From an uncultured Lachnospiraceae bacterium (GTDB lineage Bacteria; Bacillota; Clostridia; Lachnospirales; Lachnospiraceae): a stretch of DNA of 51,559 bases. Below the pieces are notes generated by a model, which did not search any database, was not told where the DNA came from, and saw only the letters and a program-made list of their open reading frames with translations. The translations under genes and the position numbers were made by a program. Position 1 is the first letter of the stretch, and each line of letters opens with the position of its first letter. The stretch spans positions 1 to 51,559 of the forward strand of contig OMVA01000017.1 of NCBI GenBank assembly GCA_900314445.1, given 5' to 3'. Shown here piece by piece: positions 8,231 to 16,875 of this stretch.

Positions 8231-9415
8231 ATGGATTTTACTTTAGACGCAAAGCATGAGATGGCACGCCGTCTTTTTGCTGAATTCGCCGAAAAAGAAG
8301 TAAAGCCTCTTGCACAGGAAGTTGATGAGACAGAGACATTCCCTGCAGAGACAGTTGAGAAAATGGCTAAGGCTGGTTTCCTTGGAATTCCGGTTCCAAA
8401 GGAGTACGGTGGACAGGGATGTGACGTTCTTACATACGTTATGTGCGTAGAAGAACTTGCAAAGGTTTGTGGTACAACAGCAGTTATCGTTTCTGCTCAT
8501 ACATCACTTTGCATCGATCCTATCATGACATATGGTACAGAAGAGCAGAAGCAGAAGTATATTCCTGATCTTGCTTCAGGTAGAAAGCTTGGTGCTTTCG
8601 GTCTTACAGAGCCAGGTGCTGGTACAGATGCTCAGGGTCAGCAGACAAAGGCTGTATTTGATGAAGCTACAAACGAGTGGGTACTGAACGGTTCTAAGTG
8701 CTTTATCACAAATGGTAAGCAGGCAGACGTTTATATCGTTATCGCTGTTACAGGTCTCATTGAGAAGCGTGGCAGAATGATGAAGGAAATTTCAGCATTC
8801 ATCGTAGAAAAGGGTACACCTGGTTTCACATTCGGAACTAAGGAAAAGAAGATGGGTATCCGTGGTTCTTCAACATACGAACTTATTTTCCAGGATTGCC
8901 GTATCCCTGCTGAGAACATTCTTGGCCAGAAGGGTAAGGGCTTCAATTACGCAATGCATACACTTGATGGTGGACGTATTGGTATCGCAGCTCAGGCTCT
9001 TGGTATCGCTGAGGGTGCACTTGCCAGAACAGTTGAGTACACAAAGGAAAGAAAACAGTTTGGTCGTTCAATCGCTCAGTTCCAGAATACTCAGTTCCAG
9101 CTTGCTAATATGAAGACAAAGTGTGATGCAGCACAGGCACTTGTTTACCGTGCAGCATGCAAGAAGGACGAGTTCAACAAGTTTGCTGGTCCTAGAAATC
9201 CTATTTCTTATTCAGTTGAAGCTGCTGAAGCTAAGCTTTTCGCTGCTGAAACAGCTATGGACGTTACAACTAAGGCAGTACAGCTCCACGGTGGTTACGG
9301 TTACATCCGTGAGTACGATGTAGAGCGTATGATGCGTGATGCTAAGATTACAGAGATCTACGAAGGAACTTCAGAAGTTATGCGTATGGTTATCTCTGGC
9401 AACTTACTGAAATAA
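8231..9415 (+). CDS. bcd: Butyryl-CoA dehydrogenase (acyl-CoA dehydrogenase)
   Basis: FAD enzyme that reduces crotonyl-CoA to butyryl-CoA, working with EtfAB. I choose ATG 8231 (394 residues), because GGAGG lies just upstream and the protein then begins MDFTLDAKHEMA as in the family; a longer in-frame start lacks a binding site. Signatures: FGLTEPGAGTDAQ, CFITNGKQADVY, QLHGGYGYIREYDVERMMRD, and the catalytic Glu in EIYEGTSEVMR. In Clostridium kluyveri the Bcd-Etf complex bifurcates electrons to crotonyl-CoA and ferredoxin; the same role is inferred here from the adjoining etf genes. Confidence 0.96.
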   Translation: MDFTLDAKHEMARRLFAEFAEKEVKPLAQEVDETETFPAETVEKMAKAGFLGIPVPKEYGGQGCDVLTYVMCVEELAKVCGTTAVIVSAHTSLCIDPIMTYGTEEQKQKYIPDLASGRKLGAFGLTEPGAGTDAQGQQTKAVFDEATNEWVLNGSKCFITNGKQADVYIVIAVTGLIEKRGRMMKEISAFIVEKGTPGFTFGTKEKKMGIRGSSTYELIFQDCRIPAENILGQKGKGFNYAMHTLDGGRIGIAAQALGIAEGALARTVEYTKERKQFGRSIAQFQNTQFQLANMKTKCDAAQALVYRAACKKDEFNKFAGPRNPISYSVEAAEAKLFAAETAMDVTTKAVQLHGGYGYIREYDVERMMRDAKITEIYEGTSEVMRMVISGNLLK

Positions 9416-9427
9416 GGAGGGTACAAA

Positions 9428-10219
9428 ATGAAAATCGTTGTTTGCGTAAAGCAGGTACCTGATACAAAGGGCGGCGTTAAGTTTAAGGCTGATGGCACAC
9501 TTGATCGTGGTGCAATGCTTACAATTATGAATCCAGATGATAAGGCAGGCCTTGAGGCTGCACTCCGTCTGAAGGAACAGTATGGTGCTGAAGTTACAGT
9601 TGTAACTATGGGTCTTCCTAAGGCAGCAGAAGTTCTTCGTGAAGCTATCGCTATGGGCGCTGACCATGGCGTACTCGTTACAGACCGTGTACTCGGTGGT
9701 GCTGATACTTGGGCTACATCTCAGACACTTGCAGGTGCACTTCGTAACCTTGAATATGACTTAATCATTACTGGTCGACAGGCTATCGATGGAGATACAG
9801 CACAGGTTGGTCCTCAGATTTCTGAGCACCTTGGCCTTCCAGTTATCTCTTATGCGGAAGACCTCAAGCTTGTTGATGACGGTAAGGCAGTAGAAGTTAA
9901 GCGTCAGTTTGACGACAGATACATGATCGTTAAGGCTCAGCTTCCAGCACTCGTTACAGCACTTGCTGAATTAAACGAACCTCGTTACATGACACCAGGT
10001 GGAATCTTCGATGCATTCGATGCTGAGATTACTACATGGGGCAGAGCAGACCTTAAGGATACTCTTGATTCAAACCTTGGACTTAAGGGTTCACCTACAC
10101 AGATTGCTAAGGCTTCTGATAAGGTTAAGAAGGGTGCCGGCGAAAAGGTTACTCCTGATTCTGCAGATGAAGCAGCTGATTACATTGTAAGCAAGCTTAC
10201 AGAGAAGTTCGTTATTTAA
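9428..10219 (+). CDS. etfB: Electron-transfer flavoprotein, beta subunit
   Basis: The 263-residue protein binds the non-C-terminal nucleotide/flavin of the Etf heterodimer and passes electrons to Bcd. It begins MKIVVCVKQVPDTKGGVKF, typical of EtfB, and contains the conserved segments GRQAIDGDTAQVGPQ and LPALVTALAELNEPRYMT. GGAGGG lies 12 bases after the bcd stop, so it is translated from the same message as bcd. Confidence 0.95.
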   Translation: MKIVVCVKQVPDTKGGVKFKADGTLDRGAMLTIMNPDDKAGLEAALRLKEQYGAEVTVVTMGLPKAAEVLREAIAMGADHGVLVTDRVLGGADTWATSQTLAGALRNLEYDLIITGRQAIDGDTAQVGPQISEHLGLPVISYAEDLKLVDDGKAVEVKRQFDDRYMIVKAQLPALVTALAELNEPRYMTPGGIFDAFDAEITTWGRADLKDTLDSNLGLKGSPTQIAKASDKVKKGAGEKVTPDSADEAADYIVSKLTEKFVI

Positions 10220-10232
10220 GGAGGAAATAGAA

Positions 10233-11306
10233 ATGGCAAAGATTGATGGAGATAGAGAATCCTTCAAGGGCGTATACATCTTCGCTCAGCAGGTTGATAA
10301 CGAGATCAGCAACATTTCCTACGAACTTATCGGTAAGGGTAAGGATCTCGCAGCAGACCTTGATACAACAGTAACAGCAGTACTTATTGGTTCAGACGTT
10401 AAGGGTCTTGCACAGAACCTTGCTGAATATGGTGCTGATAAGGTTATCGTTATCGATGACCCAGAATTAAAGGACTACAGAACAGAGCCATATGCACATG
10501 CTCTTACATCTGTAATCGAAAAGTATAAGCCAGACGTATTCCTGATCGGTGCTACAGCTATCGGTCGTGACCTTGGTCCTCGTGTATGTGCACGTGTTCA
10601 TACAGGTCTTACAGCTGACTGTACTTCACTTGAAATCGGTGATTTCCCACTGGTTGCTATTCCTGGTAAGGAAGCAGACCAGCTTCATAAGCAGCTTCTT
10701 ATGACACGTCCTGCATTCGGTGGCAACACAATCGCTACTATCGCTTGTCCTGATTTCCGTCCACAGATGGCAACAGTACGTCCAGGCGTTATGCAGAAGA
10801 AGAATCGTGTAGCAGGCGCTACATGTGAAGTAGAAGAGTTCAACCCAGGCTTCATACCTGACAATAAGTATGTAACAATCGAAAAGATCGTTAAGGAAGT
10901 TTCAGATATCGCTGATATCCAGGATGCTAAGATTCTTGTATCTGGTGGCCGTGGTGTTGGTTCTGCAGAGAACTTCAAGATGCTTGAAGAACTTGCAGAA
11001 GTTCTTGGCGGACAGGTTTCTTGTTCAAGAGCAGTTGTTGATAACGGCTGGCTTGCAAAGGAACTTCAGGTAGGTCAGACAGGTAAGACTGTACGTCCTC
11101 ATGTATACTTCGCAATCGGTATCAGCGGTGCTATCCAGCACGTAGCTGGTATGGAAGAGTCTGATATCATCATCGCTATCAACAAGGATGAGACAGCTCC
11201 AATCTTCGACGTAGCTGACTATGGCGTTGTTGGTGATCTGAACAAGATCGTTCCACTTCTTACAAAGAAGATCGCTGAAGCTAAGGCTGCAAAGGCTGAA
11301 AACTAA
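10233..11306 (+). CDS. etfA: Electron-transfer flavoprotein, alpha subunit
   Basis: The 357-residue protein partners EtfB. The C-terminal FAD-binding domain is clear: SGGRGVGSAENFKMLEELA, SRAVVDNGW, QVGQTGKTVRPHVYFAIGIS and INKDETAPIFDVADYGVVGD. AAGGAGG lies 13 bases after the etfB stop. A strong terminator follows, making it the last gene of the butyrate cluster. No butyrate kinase or butyryl-CoA:acetate CoA-transferase is present in the window, so the final step must be encoded elsewhere. Confidence 0.95.
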   Translation: MAKIDGDRESFKGVYIFAQQVDNEISNISYELIGKGKDLAADLDTTVTAVLIGSDVKGLAQNLAEYGADKVIVIDDPELKDYRTEPYAHALTSVIEKYKPDVFLIGATAIGRDLGPRVCARVHTGLTADCTSLEIGDFPLVAIPGKEADQLHKQLLMTRPAFGGNTIATIACPDFRPQMATVRPGVMQKKNRVAGATCEVEEFNPGFIPDNKYVTIEKIVKEVSDIADIQDAKILVSGGRGVGSAENFKMLEELAEVLGGQVSCSRAVVDNGWLAKELQVGQTGKTVRPHVYFAIGISGAIQHVAGMEESDIIIAINKDETAPIFDVADYGVVGDLNKIVPLLTKKIAEAKAAKAEN

Positions 11307-11349
11307 TTCCTTAGTTTGAGACTTTCGCTTTAGAATAAATACGTAAAAT

Positions 11350-11398
11350 AAGACCATTGTAGCGTGCTTTTTTACAGCATTCTATGATGGTCTTTTTT
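11350..11398 (+). terminator. Rho-independent terminator of the butyrate cluster
   Basis: AAGACCATTGTAG pairs, with two wobble pairs, with CTATGATGGTCTT, and the stem runs into TTTTTT. It is 44 bases after the etfA stop. Confidence 0.85.
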
Positions 11399-11449
11399 AT
11401 ATGTCTGTGGCATAATTAATTAGTCGGGGTCTTTATAAAAAGCCTGGCT

Positions 11450-11482
11450 GCCAAGTCCATTTGCCGGGCAAATGAGATTGGC
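11450..11482 (+). repeat. Head-to-head pair of the iterated GCAAATG element
   Basis: GCCAAGTCCATTTGCC and GGCAAATGAGATTGGC form an imperfect 16-bp inverted repeat around a single central G. The two halves are the two commonest variants of the dispersed element (GCAAATGGAC and GCAAATGAGAT). It occupies the leader of the LOG-family gene; a similar pair stands before pyrK at 28177-28215. Confidence 0.65.
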
Positions 11483-11507
11483 AAGTATTTTAAAGGAGAT
11501 AATTGTT

Positions 11508-12062
11508 TTGAATATAACGGTATATCTGGGAGCATCGGATATTGAGGATAGAAAGATTATCCGTGCTACACAGGATTTAGGACACTGGATTGGCAGTCAT
11601 GGACATCGCTTGATTTATGGTGGCAGTAAGTCTGGGCTTATGGGAATCCTGGCTGATAGCGTTCTGGAAAAGGGTGGCCAAGTGGTTGGTATTGAGCCAG
11701 AGATGTTTATTGACAGTGAATTGCAGCATGATGGAATTACGGAACTCATTGTCACAAAGGATTTCAATGAACGAAAAGATAAGATGATGGAAATGGGTGA
11801 CTGCATTGTGGTGATGCCCGGTGGAACAGGTACTCTGGAAGAGGCTTCTGAAGTGCTTTGCAGAATTCATCTTAATATGTATCATAAGAAAATCATGTTC
11901 TTAAATTTAAATAAGTATTATGAGCCATTGTTTTCCATGATGGAACAAATGATTGACTATGGCTTTGTGGATGAGGATTATCTGGATCACATCTCATTTG
12001 CAAATGATGTGGATATCCTGACCTGGGGGCTTCAGGGAGTAGCAGATAAACTTCAGAAGTAG
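11508..12062 (+). CDS. LOG-family Rossmann-fold nucleotide hydrolase (TIGR00730 type)
   Basis: Members of this family hydrolyse nucleoside 5'-monophosphates such as cytokinin ribotides (LOG) or act on other purine monophosphates; the bacterial substrate is often unknown. I choose TTG 11508 as start (184 residues, MNITVYLGASD), because AAAGGAG (492-498) is 9 bases upstream; the in-frame ATG at 11472 lies inside the hairpin repeat and has no binding site. The diagnostic motifs are present: IYGGSKSGLMG, the ERKDKMME segment, and PGGTGTLEE with the catalytic Glu. It is a single gene following the butyrate terminator. Confidence 0.85.
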   Translation: MNITVYLGASDIEDRKIIRATQDLGHWIGSHGHRLIYGGSKSGLMGILADSVLEKGGQVVGIEPEMFIDSELQHDGITELIVTKDFNERKDKMMEMGDCIVVMPGGTGTLEEASEVLCRIHLNMYHKKIMFLNLNKYYEPLFSMMEQMIDYGFVDEDYLDHISFANDVDILTWGLQGVADKLQK

Positions 12063-12071
12063 TTTTGAAAA

Positions 12072-12357
12072 ATGGAGGATTGTAGGGGAAGAGATAGAGA
12101 AGTAAAAGGAAGTGGAAGTGTTCATCGTAGAGGCGATGGACTTGGTTCTGGTCCGGTTGGTAGAGCTGACGGTTATAGTATAGTGGTCGTGGTGTTCGGC
12201 TTCAGGACAGGCGGGACCTGGAGGCGGTTAAAGAGGACCTTCTGGTAGAGGACCTGGTGGAATCTACAATATAACAATAGACCAGGATAAGCAGATTACT
12301 TACCTGCTTACAGATCTTTACAATAACGAATACTGGACTCCTGTATTGCCTGAGTAA
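12072..12357 (+). pseudogene. Decayed glycine/arginine-rich small protein gene
   Basis: Three fragments in different frames read as one protein. From ATG 12072 the frame gives GRDREVKGSGSVHRRGDGLG and GPVGRADGYS. A second frame then gives SASGQAGPGGG, an in-frame stop, and GPSGRGPGGIYNITIDQDKQ, ITYLLTDLYNNEYWTPVLPE, ending at TAA 12355-12357. At least one frameshift (near 12178-12190) and one nonsense codon separate them. There is no ribosome-binding site at a sensible distance from the ATG. The N-terminal style (RGDG.GSGPVGR.DGYS) resembles the small Gly-rich DUF5320-type proteins, which is a loose resemblance. A strong terminator follows at 12400, which supports its once having been a transcription unit. 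Confidence 0.45.
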
Positions 12358-12399
12358 AGACATCTGAGTCATTGGCTGAATTAAATAATAGTGATATGT

Positions 12400-12435
12400 G
12401 GGCATTCCATTTGCAAATGGGATGCCCGTTTTTTT
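12400..12435 (+). terminator. Terminator built from the iterated CATTTGCAAATG palindrome
   Basis: GGGCATTCCATTTG and CAAATGGGATGCCC form a 14-bp stem with one wobble pair, followed by a run of seven T. The centre of the stem is CCATTTGCAAATGG, two head-to-head copies of the dispersed element. Confidence 0.85.
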
Positions 12436-12490
12436 AGGAGAGGAGAAAAGGAAATTGCAATGGCTCTTATTTCTTATGGAATTGAGCAAT

Positions 12491-12524
12491 AAAAAAGTCA
12501 GGTATCTCCCAGGAAATACCTGAC
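12491..12524 (-). terminator. Terminator of carB
   Basis: GTCAGGTAT (497-505) and ATACCTGAC (516-524) pair; on the minus strand the stem is followed by six T (491-496). It lies just past the carB stop. Confidence 0.85.
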
Positions 12525-12557
12525 TAATGTTTTTAATAAATATTGGATTTACTGAGA

Positions 12558-15500
12558 TTATTCAGTAATCATCTTATGCCATTCCTGGATAGAATGAATT
12601 TCGCCCATATGACGCTTGTTCATATGATCAATACCTTCAGCAGCGGCAAGAGCAGCAGTGATTGTAGTGATATATGGAATCTTCTTGTTGATGGCATTCA
12701 TACGGATGTAGCTGTCATCATACATAGAATCCTTACCGATTGGTGAGTTGATGATGAGATCAATCTGTCCGTTTGTGATTGCATCAACAATGTTTGGACG
12801 CCCCTCGTAAAGCTTAAGAATCTTTTCTGCAGGAATACCAGCAGCAGTGATTACATCATAAGTTCCGCTTGTTGCAAGAATCTTGAAGTTGTTTTCATGA
12901 AGCAGCTTAGCAACAGCAGCAACCTCGTCCTTTTCCTTACGATTAACAGAGATCAGAACTGTACCAGAAAGTGGAAGTTCCATCTTTGCAGCTTCTTCAG
13001 CCTTGAAGTAAGCACCACCAGCAGATGATGACATACCAAGTACTTCACCAGTAGAACGCATTTCTGGTCCCAGAACCGGGTCAACTTCTGGGAACATGTT
13101 GAATGGGAAGACAGCTTCCTTAACACCGTAGTAAGGAATATTTCTTGTCTTAGCCTTTTCGTTCAGTTCTTCAACAGGCGACTTGCGTCCTGTAAGTTCG
13201 CTTGTGATGATATCAGTAGCGATTGGAACCATACGTGTGCCACAAACCTTAGATACCAGAGGTACTGTACGGGATGCACGTGGGTTTGCTTCAATTACGT
13301 ATACCTTACCATCTTCAATAGCGTACTGCATGTTCATGAGACCAACTACGTGCATCTCATTTGCAATACGTCTTGTGTATTCCTTGATTGTTGCAAGGTT
13401 TTCTTCAGAGATGTGCTTTGAAGGAAGGATACAAGCTGAGTCACCTGAGTGGATACCAGCAAGTTCGATGTGTTCCATAACAGCAGGAACGTATGCATGT
13501 GTTCCATCAGCAATGGCGTCAGCTTCACATTCCATAGCATGGTGAAGGAAACGGTCGATGAGGATTGGACGATCAGGAGTTACACCAATGGCAGCAGCCA
13601 TGTAGCTTTCCATCTGTGAATCATCATAAACAACTTCCATACCACGTCCGCCAAGTACGAAGGATGGACGAACCATTACAGGGTAACCAATCTTGTTTGC
13701 AACTTCTTTTGCTTCTTCAACAGTTGAGCACATGCCAGATTCAGGCATTGGAATCTCAAGCTTGTCCATCATAGCGCGGAAGAGGTCGCGGTCTTCAGCC
13801 AGATCAATAACAGCAGGAGTAGTACCAAGAATCTTAACGCCGTTCTTTTCCAGATCAGCAGCAAGGTTCAGAGGTGTCTGTCCACCGAACTGAGCGATAA
13901 CGCCAAGTGGCTTTTCTGTATGATAGATTGAAAGTACATCTTCCAGTGTAAGTGGTTCGAAGTAAAGCTTGTCTGATGTATCGTAGTCAGTTGAAACGGT
14001 TTCTGGGTTACAGTTAACAATGATGGATTCGAAGCCAAGCTTCTTCAGTGACTGAGCAGCGTGTACGCAGCAGTAGTCAAATTCGATACCCTGACCGATA
14101 CGGTTAGGACCACCACCAAGGATCATGATCTTCTTATTGCTGTCAGATACTCTGTTACCACCATCTGTTGCCTTGTGGTATGTAGAGTAGTAGTAAGCAC
14201 TGTCCTTTGTACCAGCAACGTGAATATTGTCATAATCTTCAACGCAGTCGATGGCGTAACGACGATTTCTAATGTCTTCTTCTGGAACATCAAGGATTTC
14301 GCTCAGGTACTTATCAGAGAAACCATCCTGCTTAGCGCGGATAAGAGAAGCGTCAGAAGGAACGCAACCCTTAAATGCATTTACAAGATCTTCTTCCTCA
14401 TCAACAAGTTCCTGCATCTGTGTGATGAAGTACTTATTGATCTTTGTAATCTCATGCAGTTCATCAACGGTTGCACCCTTACGGATTGCTTCATACATCT
14501 GGAAGTGTCTTTCAGAAGATGGAGTGATGAGGAGCTGCAGTAATTCTTCCTTAGAAAGGTCGTTGAAGTTCTTTACGTGACCAAGGCCGTATCTTCCCTT
14601 TTCCAGAGAACGGATAGCCTTCTGGAAAGCTTCCTTATATGTCTTACCGATGGACATTACTTCACCAACGGCACGCATCTGAGTGCCAAGCTTATCTTCA
14701 ACACCCTTGAACTTTTCAAATGCCCAACGAGCAAACTTAACTACAACATAATCGCCAGATGGTTTGTAGTCAGCAAGTGTTCCGTACTTACCACATGGGA
14801 TTTCATCCAGTGTAAGACCAGAAGCCAGCATTGCAGAAACAAGAGCGATTGGGAAACCTGTAGCCTTGGAAGCCAGAGCAGAAGAACGTGATGTACGAGG
14901 GTTAATCTCGATTACGATAATTCTGTCTGTCTTAGGGTCATGTGCAAACTGTACGTTTGTACCACCGATAACCTGTACGGAATCAACAATACGGTAAGCC
15001 TGATCCTGCAGACGCTTCTGAACAGATTCAGGAACGGTAAGCATTGGAGCTGTACAGTAAGAGTCACCAGTATGTACACCCATTGGGTCAACGTTTTCGA
15101 TGAAGCAAACAGTAATCATCTTACCGTTCTTATCACGAACAACTTCCAGTTCCAGTTCTTCCCATCCCTTTACAGATTCTTCTACAAGAACCTGACCAAC
15201 GAGAGAAGCTTTAAGACCTCTGGCACATACAGTCTTTAATTCTTCCTTATTATATACAAGACCACCGCCGGCACCACCCATGGTGTATGCTGGACGAAGA
15301 ACAACAGGATATCCAAGTTCATCAGCGATTTCTAATGCATGATCTACTGAATAAGCAACTTCAGAACGAGCGCATTCTACGCCAATCTTTGCCATTGCTT
15401 CCTTAAACTCGACACGGTCTTCACCACGTTCGATAGCATCAACCTGTACACCGATAACCTTGACATTGTATTTATCAAGGACACCAGCTTTGTTCAGCTC

Positions 15501-15800
15501 AGCGCAAAGATTCAGACCACTCTGACCGCCAAGGTTTGGAAGAAGAGCATCTGGACGCTCTTTTGCGATAACGGCTTCAACACGCTTAACGTTAAGTGGT
15601 TCGATGTAAGTTACATCAGCCATTTCTGGATCCGTCATAATGGTAGCTGGGTTTGAGTTTACAAGTACGATTTCATATCCAAGCTGTCTCAGAGCTTTAC
15701 AAGCCTGAGTTCCGGAATAGTCAAACTCACAGGCCTGGCCGATAATGATAGGGCCGGAGCCGATGATAAGTACCTTGTGAATATCAGTTCTTTGTGACAT
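12558..15800 (-). CDS. carB: Carbamoyl-phosphate synthase, large subunit
   Basis: Makes carbamoyl phosphate from bicarbonate, ammonia (from CarA) and two ATP, for pyrimidine and arginine synthesis. At 1080 residues it is full length and has the duplicated ATP-grasp structure. The N-terminal half starts KVLIIGSGPIIIGQACEFDY and carries LRPAYTMGGAGGG. The second half repeats the pattern with GGGPNRIGQGIEFDYC and VRPSFVLGGRGMEV. The C-terminal MGS-like allosteric domain follows (LATSGTYDVITAAG). GGAGGG is correctly placed before the ATG. It stands alone on the minus strand: carA is not adjacent, and the pyr genes lie 11 kb away in the other orientation. Confidence 0.97.
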   Translation of the reverse strand: MSQRTDIHKVLIIGSGPIIIGQACEFDYSGTQACKALRQLGYEIVLVNSNPATIMTDPEMADVTYIEPLNVKRVEAVIAKERPDALLPNLGGQSGLNLCAELNKAGVLDKYNVKVIGVQVDAIERGEDRVEFKEAMAKIGVECARSEVAYSVDHALEIADELGYPVVLRPAYTMGGAGGGLVYNKEELKTVCARGLKASLVGQVLVEESVKGWEELELEVVRDKNGKMITVCFIENVDPMGVHTGDSYCTAPMLTVPESVQKRLQDQAYRIVDSVQVIGGTNVQFAHDPKTDRIIVIEINPRTSRSSALASKATGFPIALVSAMLASGLTLDEIPCGKYGTLADYKPSGDYVVVKFARWAFEKFKGVEDKLGTQMRAVGEVMSIGKTYKEAFQKAIRSLEKGRYGLGHVKNFNDLSKEELLQLLITPSSERHFQMYEAIRKGATVDELHEITKINKYFITQMQELVDEEEDLVNAFKGCVPSDASLIRAKQDGFSDKYLSEILDVPEEDIRNRRYAIDCVEDYDNIHVAGTKDSAYYYSTYHKATDGGNRVSDSNKKIMILGGGPNRIGQGIEFDYCCVHAAQSLKKLGFESIIVNCNPETVSTDYDTSDKLYFEPLTLEDVLSIYHTEKPLGVIAQFGGQTPLNLAADLEKNGVKILGTTPAVIDLAEDRDLFRAMMDKLEIPMPESGMCSTVEEAKEVANKIGYPVMVRPSFVLGGRGMEVVYDDSQMESYMAAAIGVTPDRPILIDRFLHHAMECEADAIADGTHAYVPAVMEHIELAGIHSGDSACILPSKHISEENLATIKEYTRRIANEMHVVGLMNMQYAIEDGKVYVIEANPRASRTVPLVSKVCGTRMVPIATDIITSELTGRKSPVEELNEKAKTRNIPYYGVKEAVFPFNMFPEVDPVLGPEMRSTGEVLGMSSSAGGAYFKAEEAAKMELPLSGTVLISVNRKEKDEVAAVAKLLHENNFKILATSGTYDVITAAGIPAEKILKLYEGRPNIVDAITNGQIDLIINSPIGKDSMYDDSYIRMNAINKKIPYITTITAALAAAEGIDHMNKRHMGEIHSIQEWHKMITE

Positions 15801-15818
15801 GGTTTCCCTCCTAATATG

Positions 15819-15837
15819 TTGTACATAAACTTGTACA
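15819..15837 (-). promoter_or_regulatory. Direct repeat in the carB leader (possible operator)
   Basis: On the minus strand TGTACAA occurs twice with a 12-bp period (835-area and 823-area), just upstream of the carB ribosome-binding site. The exact repetition close to a biosynthetic gene suggests a protein-binding site, but I recognise no known operator and the region is AT-rich. Confidence 0.3.
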
Positions 15838-15968
15838 CAAATTTTTCCTATAATATCATTTATTTGCTGAAAAATGTGTATAAAATTTGCTATTTTGAAA
15901 AATAATTAAAAAGATTTGCAAAAATTGAACGATTGGTTTAATTTCCCTCTTTATCAACCCTAATTCCA

Positions 15969-15998
15969 TTTACAAAGTATGGGCGTTTAGGGTAAGAT
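15969..15998 (+). promoter_or_regulatory. Possible promoter of mtnN
   Basis: TTTACA (15969-15974), an 18-base spacer and TAAGAT (15993-15998) stand about 55 bases before the mtnN start. The -10 box is only a partial match. Confidence 0.35.
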
Positions 15999-16054
15999 TG
16001 ACTCGAATTAAGAAATATTACGCGTATAAATTTCATATTCAAAGGAGATAAATA

Positions 16055-16747
16055 ATGATAGGTATTATTGGTGCTATGGATCAGGAGATTGATGACCTAA
16101 AAAAGGAAATGAAAAATCCTACAGTTGAGACAAAGTCATCTCTTGATTTCTGGAAGGGGGAACTCTGTGGTAAGGAAGTAGTTCTTGTACGTTCTGGTAT
16201 TGGTAAGGTAAATGCAACTATCGCATCGGAAATCCTTATCGAAACATACAAGGTTGATGCTCTGATTAATACGGGGGTTGCAGGATCTCTGGATGCCGCA
16301 ATCAATATTGGAGACATTGTACTTTCAATTGATGCTGTTCAGCATGATATGGATGTAAGAGGACTAGGTTATCCAAAGTCAGTGATTCCAGATCAGGATT
16401 GTTCTATTTTCCCAGCTGATGAAAAGCTTCGTGCTCTGGCAAAGTCCATTTGCCAGAAGGTAAATCCAGAAATTGGCGTTTTCGAAGGCAGAGTAGCCAG
16501 CGGTGACCTCTTTGTTTCCAGCAAGGAGGCAAAGGATGAGATTAAGGAAGTGACAGGAGCTATGTGTGCAGAAATGGAAGGCGGTGCCATTGCACATGCT
16601 GCATATCTTGCCAAGGTTCCTTATCTTGTAATCAGAGCCATTTCTGATAAGGCGGATGGTTCTGCTGAAATGGATTATCCTTCTTTCCAGGCTCAGGCTA
16701 TTGTACATACGGTACGTCTTGTAACTGGCATGCTTGCTGAAATGTAG
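16055..16747 (+). CDS. mtnN: 5'-methylthioadenosine/S-adenosylhomocysteine nucleosidase
   Basis: Cleaves adenine from MTA and SAH, in methionine salvage and the activated methyl cycle. The 230-residue length is normal for MtnN/Pfs. It opens IGIIGAMDQEIDDLK with the catalytic Glu in MDQE, has TGVAGSLDAAINIGD, the ribose-binding AEMEGGAIAHAA, and the catalytic Asp in ISDKADGSAEMDY. AAAGGAGAT precedes the ATG. It is divergent from carB and separated from tig by 128 bases containing a promoter. Confidence 0.94.
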   Translation: MIGIIGAMDQEIDDLKKEMKNPTVETKSSLDFWKGELCGKEVVLVRSGIGKVNATIASEILIETYKVDALINTGVAGSLDAAINIGDIVLSIDAVQHDMDVRGLGYPKSVIPDQDCSIFPADEKLRALAKSICQKVNPEIGVFEGRVASGDLFVSSKEAKDEIKEVTGAMCAEMEGGAIAHAAYLAKVPYLVIRAISDKADGSAEMDYPSFQAQAIVHTVRLVTGMLAEM

Positions 16748-16750
16748 AAC

Positions 16751-16779
16751 TAGACGGAAAATGCCCAGTATGCTATAAT
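16751..16779 (+). promoter_or_regulatory. Promoter of the tig-clpP-clpX-engB unit
   Basis: TAGACG (16751-16756), 17 bases, then TATAAT (16774-16779) with an extended TG motif at 16771-16772. It lies about 95 bases before tig. I see no CtsR or CIRCE operator near it, although a small GCGC-aaaa-GCGC hairpin lies downstream. Confidence 0.6.
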
Positions 16780-16875
16780 TTGCAGGCTAGTGTGAATTAC
16801 TCGCACAAAACCAAATAATATTAATAATATTTGCGCAAAAGCGCACCTATGATATCTAAGGAGGATACAAGAATT

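Noticed and set aside
11472..11507. ATG 11472 as start of the LOG-family gene
   Set aside because: It lies inside the hairpin element, without a binding site; TTG 11508 has AAAGGAG at normal spacing and gives the family's usual N-terminus.
12200..15240. Plus-strand ORFs opposite carB
   Set aside because: They are antisense shadows of a full-length, well-conserved carB frame and lack binding sites.
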